Shown here piece by piece: positions 44,402-55,845 of a stretch of DNA of 64,000 nucleotides. The position numbers were made by a program, and so were the translations under genes. The number at the start of each line of letters is the position of its first letter. Positions within the stretch are counted from its first letter, which is position 1. The notes under the pieces were generated by a model. It saw only the letters and a list, made by a program, of their open reading frames with translations, made no database searches and was not told the origin of the DNA. Source of the stretch: Corythucha ciliata (lineage: Eukaryota > Arthropoda > Insecta > Hemiptera > Tingidae); NCBI GenBank assembly GCA_038030265.1, contig CM075939.1, forward strand, positions 9,095,253 through 9,159,252. Reading direction: 5' to 3'.

Positions 44402-45226
44402 CAGGGGCGTAGGTACGGGGAGGGATATGGGGGATAGATCCTCCCCCCCCCCCAGAGCTACAAGTATACGAACGAAGGAGCACTAGTACCATAACGAAGA
44501 GCCCCATAAAATCTCCAAAAATGAGCGTTTCACGTTGAAATTAGGTTTAGCAGATTTTCTGGCCTTAAAACAGCCCAAAAAGGTCCGAGTACGTCCAGCT
44601 TTTTCCTTGGACTTCAGACCCAACGCAGAAGTGTACCGAGCTACGAGGGGGGGGGGGTTCACCCCGGACCCTCTATCAGACAAAAATCGGTAATATTCGT
44701 GGCTATAGCTGCTAAAAAGCTCTGATTCGTGGTCTCGCGATGCAACTTCCAGACTAAAATTAAGAAAAAAATCGCTGATTCGCGGTACATGGAGGCTATT
44801 CTACGAATAAATTGTTGAAACCAACGCAAAAGTGTTGTATTTGGGCAAACCCCGCGGTTAAAGTTGAGAAAACTCGCTATAATATTGACAAATAAAAGAC
44901 GCTTTCAGGTTGAAATTGGAGAAAAATGGCAAATTCACAACTGGAATGGCGTAAAATTGCCCATTCGCGTATGAAAAACGGAATAGAATGCTGAATGGCC
45001 GCAAAATTAGCACAAAACGCTATTTCACAGATGAAATTGAGAAAAATCGCTAGTTTGCAATTTGCAGATATAAAGTTGTGGAAAAACGTTAATTCGCGGA
45101 TACAAAATGAAGAAAGTCACTAATTCGCGACAAAAATAGAAAAAAATCACCAATCAGCGCAGCTAAAATTAAGAAAAACGTTAATTTTCAGTTCAAATTG
45201 GGGAAAAGTGCTAATTCTCAGTAAAA
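44402..45226 (+). mobile_element. truncated hAT-like element carrying a reverse B array (copy 1)
   Basis: It starts CAGGGGCGTAGGTACGGGGA and is collinear with 52800-53620, sharing ACAAGTATACGAACGAAGGA, GGTCCGAGTACGTCCAGC and the whole ordered B array. Its right end is cut at CTCAGTAAAA (45226), where the antisense Gypsy region begins. No target duplication can therefore be checked; the left 8-mer is CTCACAAA. Confidence 0.8.
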
Positions 45227-45413
45227 GGAGGCTGGGGGGAGAGATTAGGAACGCAACGATTAATTAGTGATTCATAATTCGCCTGCATCTCAAGTACAGC
45301 TTTCGATAGTCGAAGAATTTCATCCATGACCACAGAGTTGAGGGCCGAACAGTCGCACGAGTGGCCGCGGCTTCCATCTTGCCACGCTCCATTGCATGCC
45401 CGACGAAACCACT
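45227..45413 (-). pseudogene. possible gag start of a second Gypsy copy
   Basis: Past the LTR and primer-binding-like site, a frame starting MDEILRLSKAVLEMQANYES looks like a gag N-terminus and is then cut by the hAT-like copy at 45226. If real, it implies two elements sharing one LTR. Gag identity is inferred from position and style, not from a diagnostic motif. Confidence 0.35.
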
Positions 45414-45566
45414 TGAAATCAGTACTTAACTGTAAGTATACCTCCAACTGCTTGTTGGATTTGTTGAATACTCTTTATTCAAAAAAATACGAGAAGGGAA
45501 GGAATCATACGAATAATCAAAACATATTAAGATGGGAGTGGGCTGTGTAGTGTGCACTATACAACA
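45414..45566 (-). repeat. putative LTR of the second Gypsy
   Basis: On the coding strand it starts TGTTGTATAG right after the polypurine tract, contains AATAAAGAG, and ends GATTTCA. AG and TGGTTTCGTCGGGC, a possible primer-binding site, follow at the same 2-base spacing as in the 18.1-21.3 kb element. Only one copy is in the window. Confidence 0.5.
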
Positions 45567-45587
45567 TTTCCTCCCCGCAGTGGGAGT

Positions 45588-47764
45588 TTACCAATCATCT
45601 GGTCTATATTTGTTGGGTGGTCGTCGAATTCGAGTTGAACGTCTTGGGACGTTTGGTAGACCAAAACTTGGTGGAGTAACTGGTGCCGGAAATGTGCTGT
45701 TCTGGCTAGGTGAGTCATGATCAGAGGGTTGGTGAGCCGGTGATGATGACGGTTGGTGAGTCGGTGGTGGCGAAGGTTGTTGATGGTCTACTGTTGGTAG
45801 CTGAAGCTGGCGTCCATAATAGTGTATTCGTCTTTCACTTCGCCTCTTCTCCGGTACAGCAGCAGTTTCTGAAATGTCTTCTCTGCAGGGCTTTAATTTG
45901 ATCAATGTGGCGCCGGAAGCGTCGATGTTTAAATTCAATCTCATAATAAACGTCTCCTAGGCGCCGAGATATTCTTCCCTTGATCCACTTATCCATGCGA
46001 GGGTTTTCAGACGTGAAGTACACCATAGCCTTATCTTCAAATTCTCGAAACGAAGGTACAAAATTCGACTGCTGTTTTTCTTGAATTTTGGCTCCAATAT
46101 TTTGTGGCCGGACGAGGTCCAGTTTTGTGCGGATATTTCGTCCTAAGAAGAGTAGAGCGGGTGGTTCGTTCGTTGTCGAATGAGGAACTTTTCTGTACTG
46201 TAGCAGAAATTCATTGGAGGTTTCTCCTAAGACTACCTGGTGTCGTATTCATGCTTCTTAAGGCATCCTTTACTGTTTCAACGCATCGTTCAGCCAGACC
46301 GTTTGTTGAGGGATGGTACGGGGCGGTGCGTTTGTGGCACTTAACTCCTGAAGACATTAGAAAAGATCTGAATTCATCTGATGTGAATTGTGGTCCATTA
46401 TCTGAAACGATAGTGACAGGAACCCCGAAGGAAGAGAAAAGTCTTTCCAGGATTTCAATTGTAGCGGTTGTCGTGGTTGATTTAGTAATAGAAACTTCAA
46501 TTCATTTGCTGTACGCATCAACCATTATTAGAAGCATTGATCCTTCAAAAGGTCCGGCAAAATCAATGTGGATACGTTCCCAAGGGGCCTTGGGATACTC
46601 CCAATGATGAGTCCTGAATTTCGGAGGTGCATGTGCGTTTCTGGAACATGAAGTGCATTTCTTAGCCTGATTCTCGATATCATTATCTATACCAGGCCAG
46701 TAGACGAATGAACGAGCGATACTTTTCATCTTAACGATCCCCAAATGGGCAGAATGTAAGTCTTGCAGAATTGCAGGGCGGAGAGACGGTGGAATAACAA
46801 CTCGATGTTTGAAGAGCAAGCAGCCGCTCAAAAGGTTATAGTTTACTTCCGGGGATTTGAGTTTGTGCCGTGCAAGATCCTGCCCTGCTTCCAATAGCAT
46901 AACGATTTTACCCAAGGTGCTCGTCTTTTCTCGTGTGTTTCGCTATTTTGTCGGCTGTAATCGGCAACTGAGTGATGTGATGAAGCATGAAGTCATCAAA
47001 ATCGGATTTCTCTTCTACCTTCCCGATCGTTTGTTGGGGTATGGGTATGCGAGAGCAATAATCGGCGTTGGTGTTTTCTTTTGAAGTCTTGAAAATCACG
47101 TCAAAGTTGAAGTTTGAAAGGTAGTCGGCATAATTGGCCATACGGCTGATACAAAGGACAGGTAAAGACTTTTCCGGGTGAAGGATCTGAGCGAGGGGTT
47201 TGTGGTCGGTCATCAGTGTGAAGTGTCGGGCGTACACGTAGTAAAAGAACTTCTGTATTAGAAGCTTCTTTGTCGACTTGGGGGTATCGTTGTTCTGTTT
47301 GACTCATTGTGCGGCTGGAAAAGGCGATCGGCCTCTCTCTACCATCTGGCAGTCTGTGGGATAAAACAGCACCTAATCCGGTCTTGCTAGCGTCGGTTGC
47401 CAATAAAAGTGATAACGAGGGGTCATAAGGCATTAGCACTTGAGGAGATGTTAGAATGTTTTTTTATGTTTTCGTAAGCTTCTTGGGCTTCCGTTGTCCA
47501 AGTAAATTGACCACTCCACAGGATTTCTCTAAGAACTCTGTCTTTCGTGGAGAGATTTGGAATGAAAGAGCTGTAGTATGTAGCTTTTCCAACGAACAGT
47601 TGTAGTTCTTCCAGTGAAGAGGGTCGTGGAACATCCCGAATTGCAGAAACGTGCTTATCTGATTTGTGAATACCATTAGCATCGATTTTATGACCCAGGA
47701 ATTCAACTGAATTTGAAATGAAAGTGCACTTTTCGCGATTCAGTCGTAGGCCACGGGTCAACAC
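45588..47764 (-). pseudogene. pol: Gypsy pol: RT thumb, RNase H, integrase (broken)
   Basis: Reading down: VEFLGHKIDANGI and LFVGKATYYSSFIPNLS (47423-47764), RNase H (ATDASKTGLGAVLSH, then TDHKPLAQILHPEKS), NTNADYCSRIP, the integrase zinc region (HSAHLGIVKMKSIARSFVYW) and the core (IDFAGPF, VTIVSDNGPQFTS, NGLAERCVET). A tail of PPPTHQPSSSPAHQPS type ends at 45588. The three integrase acidic residues are present. Frameshifts near 47430, 47240, 46910, 46500 and 46030 break the frame. The catalytic RT part lies upstream and is absent. Confidence 0.8.
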
Positions 47765-47947
47765 ATTGACTGTTAGTCATCGCTTTATCGAAGTTGTGGT
47801 CAGACACGGGAGTCGAGATTATATTAAGCCTAAATTCAGAAGCTCCTTTTATTTTAAATAAATTCTTCCAAGTTTATTTCAACCTAGATGCCTTCACCAC
47901 CTTTTCAAGTGCTTCGGCACTTTTTAATTGTGACCCCCTCACACAAC

Positions 47948-48207
47948 ATAGGGGGTGATTCTGTAACTTGCAAAATTTTCGTGTCGTAAAAAGGAAGAAG
48001 GGCGAGGGTGGGTACCTCGTTGCCATGGTTTTTACGATACCTAGTGAATTAAACTGTGGAATTTTCACGCTAGAATGTGTGGTCTCGACGAAAAAATAAT
48101 AAATTCTTGACAAATACGTGGAAAAACCAAGGCAACGGGGTACATCCTCTCCCCCTCCTTCCCAGTCACGACACGTAAATTTTGCGAGTTACAGAATCAC
48201 CCCCATA
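47948..48207. mobile_element. MITE with inverted ends and ATA flanks (Harbinger-like)
   Basis: The element is 47951-48204. Its ends GGGGGTGATTCTGTAACTTG and the complementary CGAGTTACAGAATCACCCCC match well, and the inverted match continues inward (GTACCTCGTTGCCATGG against CCAAGGCAACGGGGTAC). Both flanks are ATA. A 3-bp duplication and a G-rich TIR fit PIF/Harbinger-type MITEs. Confidence 0.6.
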
Positions 48208-48660
48208 GTGTGGATGCACCTTCAGAACTTATTGCTACTTTTCAAAAGTGTCTGAGACCAACTCGTAAAAAGTGCCGCAATTTTATTGCACGTGTATGAC
48301 GGGTCTTAAGAGCTGAAAATGCGTCATTTGGCCACCCTGCAGGCCTTTTTGAAATAAAAATAAACAAAATTCAGTTGTTTCTCCTTCAACTTATTATTGC
48401 GAGTGCGCTTGTTTTTGTTGATTTCGAATCTTCGAGCTCTGACTGGATAATGAAAATTACAATTCCTAAAACCCCGGAAAAAGGGTGAATAGAAGGAAAA
48501 GTGAGTCACGCGTTTCCTTCCCTTTTGTTGTTGCCGATCTAACGACTGCGCTAGACGATTTTATTGATCAACTGGGGAAGAAAAAACGACTCTCTATTCC
48601 TTTTCATTCAGTTTAATACCAAGAATCTAACGCACCTGCCGAAAGATACACACTCGTTAA
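48208..48660. promoter_or_regulatory. upstream region of ARL3
   Basis: This is AT-rich single-copy sequence without coding frames, leading to the inferred ARL3 start at 48661. No TATA box or initiator can be placed with confidence. Confidence 0.35.
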
Positions 48661-51600
48661 ATGGTATATTAAGGGTGTGGTGGGGGGTGGCGGTCGTACA
48701 CTAAAATTCAACGTTTTTATTAATTTTAAAAAAAAAAACAACTAAACAAAGGGACTACTGTCGATTCTTCGGCGGCTCAAAGCGTCACCGGACAAAGAAC
48801 TGCGAATATTGCTTCTTGGTTTGGACAACGCTGGAAAAACGACGCTCATGAAAAAACTCGCTTCCGAGGAAGTGACCCACGTGACACCCACGCAAGGTTT
48901 CAACATTAAAACCGTTCAGTCCGAGGGCTTCCGACTCAACGTGTGGGACATCGGTGGTCAGAAGAAAATCCGTCCTTACTGGAAAAACTATTTCGACAAT
49001 ACCGACGTTTTGGTGAGACTCATCGCCCCACCACGACCTATTGCCACGCTTCAATTCCTCCTTTTTTTTTTTTTTTCCTCTAGATTTACGTGGTAGATTC
49101 CTCCGACAGGAAACGACTGGATGAAACGTCCTTTGAACTGTCGGAACTGCTCATGGAAGAGCGACTGAATAAAGTGCCTGTGCTCGTTATGGCCAATAAA
49201 CAGGACCTAGTCCACGCGGCAACAGCTTCAGAGATTGCCAACTCTCTCGGTTTACATTTGATTAAGGACCGTCCTTGGCAAATACAGTCGTGTTCGGCAG
49301 TTTTGGGCGATGGTCTCAAGGTGAGTTTTCGTGATTATGTTTCATTTGTTTTTTTCTAGAATCTAGATTTCCCACCCGTCAGATTACCAGCCCATTAAGA
49401 ATGTTGAGAGGGGGGGGGAGGGCAATTTCCAGCAATAAATCATTAGCAAACGTCCATGTCGAGCTTCCTCGGGATACAACCCCCCACACGTTGAGCCACA
49501 ACGTTCTGGCACTTGTTTAAACGAGTTCACTGTGTTCAGGGTGTAATCGCAAAGTTTTGATCATGGAAGTCAGAAATTAAAAATTAATCTTTCTCGGTTA
49601 AAGCCTCCCCCCCCCTCGTCATCAAACCCGAGCATTCCATACGAAAGGTGTTGTGGGTGAACACGAACAAGATTTGCACTTGCCTAACGTAGGCTGAGAC
49701 AAATGACGACAGAAAAAGTTGAAAAAAACCTCAAAGTGTTTGGTGGAGACCGGATCCAAAGGAATGTTGTTTATAAAAGAGATTATCCAAGGGAAGACTG
49801 CCTGAAGAGGAAAATTATGGTAAACCATTAACTGCAGGGGGGGGAGTCTATGGCAGGGGGTGGAACAAGCTATTTTTGACTTCGCTGTCAAAAACTGTCA
49901 ACTTTTGACAATAAACTGTCGAATTTAGTACGAAAAATGTGGCTGAGAAAGCACGGCGGGCGGGGGGCGAGCGGCTTACGTCATTTATCCCTTGGATGTC
50001 CAGCCAAGTTTTGACGCAAAGGGACGTATAACGTAAGTGTTACGCGGGAAATTGCCTACCGCGCCTGTTCCTTTCTACCGACTTTTCGCACCCACCTGCA
50101 GTTCTTGTTTCTTTTGAAAAATAGAGCGTTGGAATCCCGGGCTCTGGCACGCCTTTTATTTTGAAATTGAAAGGAGAACGAAAAGACGCGTAGGAGTACG
50201 CTTTGTCTGACAATACCCCTGTAATCATCGTCACAACCAAGTCGAGCTTAAGACTTGTAAAAAATGGTTGCAGAAACTGATCACTTCGTACAAATTTCGC
50301 TAACTCGCCGTATAAAAGCGCTTCTCCGCGGCAAACATTGGTAAATATAGCTAATTCCAGGAATTTAATTAAGAAAAACACTGATCCGCGGCTGAAGCTA
50401 ACAAAAATATCTAATTAAAGGTAGTATAAATTATAAAAACGCTAATTTGTGGCTAAAATTATTGAGGCATAATGCAAATTCGCTGTTAAAATGCAGAAAA
50501 ATCGCTAATTCACGGATGAAATAAGAAAAAAAGCGTTTATTTATGACCAAGAATGAAAGAAGTCAATTGAAAAGTCGCTAATACGTGGCTAAAGTTGAGA
50601 AAAATCGCAAATTCGTGGCTGAAGTGTAGGAAAATTGCTAATTCACTGACAAAATTGATAAGAAGCGCTTAAAATAGGGAAAACGCATATTCACTGCTTC
50701 AGGTGGTAACCGCGGGACTGTGAAAGTGAAAAAAATCGCTAACCCACGGGTTGATGAGGAAACCCTGCTAATCCGTGGATAAAATTAATAAAAGCTTTGA
50801 TTCTCGGCGAAAATCAGGGACAAATTCTCACTCACGGCACAAATGTAGAAAATTGCTAACTTAGCGGCTAGAATTAGGTAAAACGCTAATTCTAGCGGCT
50901 AAAATCAAGAATAATTGCCTTAAGGGTCACAGAAAATTGAGAAAATGGCACGTCGGACATCGCAGTTTCCCGGAGGAAACTTCGTGGCTAAAATTAGGAA
51001 AAAACGCTAACTCACGGGTAAAATTAGGGGAAATCGCTCATTGGCGGCTGAAATCAGGAAAAACACGAATTCGCGGCTGAAATGGAGACAAAGCTAATTT
51101 ACCGATGAAATTGAGAAGACGCGCTGAAAACGCTAGTTTGCGGTTAAAATGAAGAAAACGCCAAATCGCGGCTCCTAAAAGGCAACTTTATGGGGGCGCT
51201 GTTGAAAGATTTGCCCGTCATTTGCTGGATTGGCAAATCACGCACTAAAAATGGCTAAATGTGCTAATTCGTGCCAGTGAAATGGTGAAACTTACCATTC
51301 GTAGTACAAAAATGGACAAACTGAGCCACCTCGCCTTGAAAATGGCTAAAAATGCAGACGATTTGTGCCCTAAAAATAGCAGAGCTAATAATTTGCGTCT
51401 TGGAAATGCCTTAACTGACGATTCATGCTATTAAAATGCCTAATGTGACTTGCTGATGGCTGGACCTAAAAAAGCAATTTCACTGCGCCAAAAACAAATT
51501 TTTGCTCGTTCGAACCATTCGAAAAATCGTGAATCTAGCAAAGCGATTCATGCCTTATAAAATTGCTAAACTTACCGTTCATCCCCTGGAAATAGTCAAA

Positions 51601-54600
51601 CGGACTATTCACGCCCTAAAAATGGCTTAAATGATGATTCGCCAAAAAAGCCATTCCGGTGGCTGAACTGACGATTCGTGATCTGAAATAACCAAACGCC
51701 TTAAAAATTTCAATCTTCAAAGTTTCGGTCTAAAAATGGTCAAACTGGTCATTCGCGCTCTTTGGGAAGGGTAAGGGACAACGACAATTCATCCCTTGAA
51801 AGTTGTTGAACAGACTGGACAAGCCCTAAAACGGGCTGCTGGTCGTATTGACAATTCATGCCCTCCCCCCCACCACTCACCCACAATGGCTATACTGACA
51901 GATTTGCGCCTTGAAAAACGACCACTCGCGTTCCAGTAATGGCCTGAACTGACGAATCGTACCTTAACTATGTAACACCAAAATGACTAGTCAGGCACTA
52001 AAAATTGCAAACTCAGTCACTGACGAGGATTTTTTTTTTTATTCCTCCCGTGTCCAACTGTCAGTTCCGGTTGAGCTGTCAATTTCGTCCTTAAAACTGA
52101 TAATATCGTCTTTAAAAAACTCTCAATTTCGCCCCAGAAACTGATAGTTTTGACTTGGATTCTGTCAATTTCCTGACAGATCCCAAAAGCCCTCTGTGGA
52201 TTTCATGTTTTGTGAGAAGATCACAAAACTTGATTTCGAGATTCAGCAGCAGACCATTCGGGCTCACAGCGCGAGGTTTTTGGGCCCCTTCAACTGAAAA
52301 AGTAAAGTTCTTAAAATTATCAAAACAATTTCGTCCCATAAACTGTCAATTTCGGTCAGGGAACTGACAATTTCTCCCGAGGAACTGTCCATTTTGTCAT
52401 AAATAACTGTCAATGTTGTCTTTTCTTTGTCTTAAAAACTTTCAATTTCGTCCTGGGAACTGTAAATGTCTAGTTGAACCAACAGGATCGATCTAACACT
52501 GTCAATTTTGTCCTATGGAGGTCAATTTCGTCTTTCAAACAGTCAATTTCGTCATCAAAACTATACCGATGTCATTCTAAAACTGCCAATTTCGCCCCAC
52601 AAACTGTCAATTTCAGTAAAAATGATAAATCACGTGTAAAAAAGTAAAGTGTGTGCTCTCATCCTCGTCCACGACGACGTAAAGCCCCGTTGGATTACAG
52701 TCAATTTCAACATTCAAAACTGTGATTGTCGTACTTCAAACTGTCAATTTCGACTTACAATACTATCTGCCTTAGGAACTGACAATTTGGACTTGGAATC
52801 AGGGGCGTAGGTACCGGGGGGGGGGTATGAGGGATAGATCCCCCCCCCCCCAGAGCTACAAGTATACGAACGAAGGAGCACTAGTACCATAACGAAGAGC
52901 CCCATAAAATCTCCAAAAATAAGCGTTTCACGTTGAAATTAGGTTTAGCAAATTTTCTGGACTTAAAGCAGCCCGAAAAGGTCCGAGTACGTCCAGCTTT
53001 TTCCTTGGACTTCAGACCCAACGCAGAAGTGTACCGAGCTACAGGGGGGGGGGGATTCGCCCCGGACCATCTATCAGAAAAAAATCGGTAATATTCGTGG
53101 CTATAACTGCTAAAAAGCGCTGATTCGTGGTCTCGCGATGCAACTTCCAGACTAAAATTAAGAAAAAAAATCGCTGATTCGCGGTACATGGAGGCTATTC
53201 TACGAATAAATTGTTGAAACCAACGCAAAAGTGTTGTATTTGGGAAAACCCCGCGGTTAAAGTTGAGAAAACTCGCTATAATATTGACAAATAAAAGACA
53301 CTTTCAGGTTGAAATTGGAGAAAAATGGCAAATTCACAACTGGAATGGCGTAAAATCGCCCATTCGCGTATGAAAAAGGGAATAGAATGCTGAATGGCCG
53401 CAAAATTAGCACAAAACGCTATTTCACAGATGAAATTGGGAAAAATCGCTAGTTTGCACTTTGCAGATATAAAGTTGTGAAAAAACATTAATTCGCGTTT
53501 ACAAAATGAAGAAAATCACTAATTCGCGGCAAAAATGGAAAAAATCACCAATTAGCACAGCCAAAATTAAGAAAAACGTTAATTTTCAGTTCAAATTGGG
53601 GAAAAGTGCTAATTCTCAGTTAAAAATAGAAAAAATTGCTCATTTGCAGCATAAATTGAGTCAAACGCCAATTCTTGGCAAAAATTGACAAAACTCGGTA
53701 GGTAATGTACGCGTTAGAAATGCTACCATGCTGCTAAAATTTAGAAAAAGCGAAAATTCGCTGCTAAAATTGAGAGGCATCACTAATTCTCGAATTAAGT
53801 GTCTCGAAATTTATAATTTAAAAATGATGATTTTGTGACAGAAATGGATGGATAGATGTAAATTTTTAGGTTTGAAAAAGGTTTGAATAAACAAATTTAC
53901 ATTTATAATTTAAATTCGCACCTTCTGAAGGCATTTTTGTGACTAAAATGCAGAAAAATGGCAAATTTATGCATGGCTATAGTAATATGTTAAACAATAC
54001 GCTAATTCACGGCTAGAACTGGGGTGGTAAAATGAGAAAACCCAGTAATTTGCGGGTAATATTTAGAAAATAAAATAATCAGTCTGGTCAAAATTAAAAG
54101 AAAGGTTGATTTTAAGCCTGAAAATTGAGAAAATTGCTAATTCGTGGCTAAAAATGGGAAACTCGCCAATTTAAAGCTCAATTGCGCCAAACGCCAATTT
54201 GTGACTGAAATTGAGAAAATTCACTAATTCACAGGTTTGAAACGCTACGACCACTCGGCCAAAATTGAGAAAAGCGCTAATTTGCGGGTAGAGTCCAAAA
54301 ATCGCCCTTGACTGAGAGATTGAGGCTATGATGATGCCAGCAAGATGTCCAGATTCAAGAGTGTGCTGGCTGGGTGGAATGATGAGTAAAATGTGAAATT
54401 ACCCCGCGCTCCTCACCCGTACGAGATTTCAATCTGATCCCCCCTCCCCCCAGGACAAATTCCTACCTACGCCACTGCTTGGAATCTTAATTTCCTCCAA
54501 CACAACAAATGTGCCAAACCTTGATTACGAGGTTTTGCATCAGAGCACTACAAACTATCAATATCGTCGTTCAAAACTGTCAATTTCGTTCTGGAAACAT

Positions 54601-55845
54601 TGCCAATGTCTCCCTATAAACACTGTCATTTTCGGCGTTAAAAAAAAAGGGGCTTGAGAATAAACATCTTAGGGGGGGGGGGTAATACGAACAACTAGGG
54701 GGGCTAAGTCCCTAAAGCCCCCCCCCCCCCTTAAATCCGCCAATGTATCAATCACTAAAAAAGACAATGTCGCCAATTTCTGTAGCTGATAAAACAATAT
54801 CACGGCGCGGCGTGGCGTGATTAAAAGAGACTAATTTCAGGAATGTTGCTCACTAAAACTCAATTTTCGACGGTCTGACTCATCAAAAATTATTTTCGCT
54901 GATTTCAGTCTCTAATAAGCCTTTTCGAGGATTTTACACACTAGAAGACAATTTTCGCGGTACTGGCTCGCAGAAACCCTAATTTCGCGGTTTTTTTTTA
55001 TTATTGCTGAAAACCCAATTTCGGGGCTGTTTTGTTGCTCTAAAACCAATTTCTCAAGGTTTTAGGCCCCCCCTAGACGCGGGTTCCCGGGCACAGGCCT
55101 GTCGGGGTCCCCGCCTCGCAAAGACGCGGGGACTGTCTTCCGCCCACTCGGATTATTACCACTGAGAAGATGACGCCCAAGAATATTCTGCAGTCCAGGG
55201 GGTCGCCTCGTCAGTCGTCACTCTGTATTCGCCTCCCCCCCCCCTAACCCCCGGCCCCATTCCATTGTCGTTATTCTTTATAACGAACACAAACGGAACA
55301 ATTTTCTTGCACGCTCACTGAAAAACTTTCTGTTTGCGCAATTATTATTCCCTTTTTTCGTCGTTTTTTCTCGCTTAAAATGACAAAATTTTGAAGCCAC
55401 ACAGTTGTATTTGTTTCTCTATTGTCACGTTGCAAAATACGGTTTTTTTCTCATTCAAAGTTTATTTGGTTCTCGTTCGTTTGTTTATTCAAAACTTTTT
55501 TATTTTTTATTTAAAGAATACAATTGCGTCGTATTTGTTCAGAATTTTTAATAATTAAGCATGCGATGAGATAAAAGAGTTTAAGCTTTTTATTCGAAAT
55601 TGGCTCACCAATCGAAAATATCGACGCCCGTGTCGAATAGCTGAAACCAAACAAAAGAATGAAGTAAATCTTCTCAACCTTTTCATACTCAAAAGCGCGT
55701 TCTAGTTTCTATTTTAATGTTTCATTCTAAAAGATGATCGATCGAACTTCAGTTAATTATTCACTCCCACCCTCTTCATCCATCATCCTTTTTGTTACAG
55801 GAAAGCATGGAGTGGATCGGTTCTGTCGTTGGGAAAAAGAAGTAG
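48661..55845 (+). CDS. ARL3: ADP-ribosylation factor-like protein 3
   Basis: Exons are 48661-48663 (ATG only), 48752-49012, 49084-49320 and 55801-55845, giving 181 residues, the family length. The product starts [20 protein letters not shown] and has all GTPase motifs: P-loop GLDNAGKTT (about residues 24-32), switch I threonine in PTQGFN, WDIGGQ, NKQD and CSA. It ends [17 protein letters not shown]3 acts in cilia, releasing lipidated cargo from UNC119/PDE6D carriers. The initiator exon is inferred: exon 2 begins at Gly2 after an AG, and ATG|GTATAT lies 88 bp upstream; exon 1 ending at the start codon region also occurs in other animals. The third intron (6480 bp) is filled with tandem arrays and a complete hAT-like element. 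Confidence 0.9.
49321..50330. other. ARL3 intron 3, first kilobase, no gene
   Basis: It contains G-rich runs (49408-49422, 49836-49846) and C-rich runs (49609-49616) and no recognisable coding domain. Short frames are unconvincing. Confidence 0.4.
50330..51185 (-). repeat. B-type array, reverse, in the ARL3 intron
   Basis: Units with CGCTAATTC, GCGGCTAAAAT and TGAGAAAAA recur with a period near 29 bp. Confidence 0.7.
51190..52020 (-). repeat. A-type array, reverse, in the ARL3 intron
   Basis: Units with AAAAATGGCTAAACTGACGA and TTCGTGCCCT are the inverse of those at 5990-6540. The A array follows the B array directly. Confidence 0.7.
52040..52799 (+). repeat. D'-type 20-21 bp array, interrupted by a hAT-like element
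   Basis: The unit is about AAAACTGTCAATTTCGTCC. It resumes at 54486-54640 after the insertion at 52800-54477. It resembles the complement-style variant of the D array at 29181-30905 (AACTG...CAATTT). Confidence 0.7.
52792..54485 (+). mobile_element. complete hAT-like non-autonomous element with 8-bp target duplication and B array (copy 2)
   Basis: The element proper is 52800-54477 (1678 bp). It starts CAGGGGCGTAGGTACC and ends TTCCTACCTACGCCACTG, the complement of CAGTGGCGTAGGTAGGAA. The flanks CTTGGAAT (52792-52799) and CTTGGAAT (54478-54485) are identical, the hAT length. G- and C-runs follow each end, and the interior is a reverse B array (53085-54300). It has no transposase frame. It inserted into a D' array within ARL3 intron 3. 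Copy 1 at 44402 and the 63185-64000 segment share its internal order. Confidence 0.85.
54650..55060. repeat. hAT-like terminus (ends 54745) and C-type array
   Basis: TTAAATCCGCCAATG after a C12 run is the complement of CATTGGCGGATTTAAGGGG, a hAT-like start. An inner AGGGGGG/CCCCCC symmetry (54665-54730) suggests a short element. C-type units (CTCACTAAAACTCAATTTTC) run from about 54830 to 55060. Confidence 0.55.
55061..55800. other. end of ARL3 intron 3, no gene
   Basis: A GC-rich patch with GACGCGGG...CCCGCCTCGC...GACGCGGGGA (55075-55130) precedes AT-rich single-copy sequence that leads to the acceptor TTTTTGTTACAG at 55800. Confidence 0.45.

Larger units (their letters stand above)
45227..47800 (-). 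mobile_element. Ty3/Gypsy retrotransposon (second copy), RT to LTR
   Basis: On the - strand, RT thumb, RNase H, integrase and a proline-rich tail are followed by a polypurine tract (GCGGGGAGGAAA, 45567-45578) and a 153-bp LTR candidate (45414-45566). The 5' part of pol and gag before 47790 are missing. Past the LTR the same strand shows a TGG primer-binding-like site and a gag-like frame, which would fit a second element copy sharing the LTR. Confidence 0.8.
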
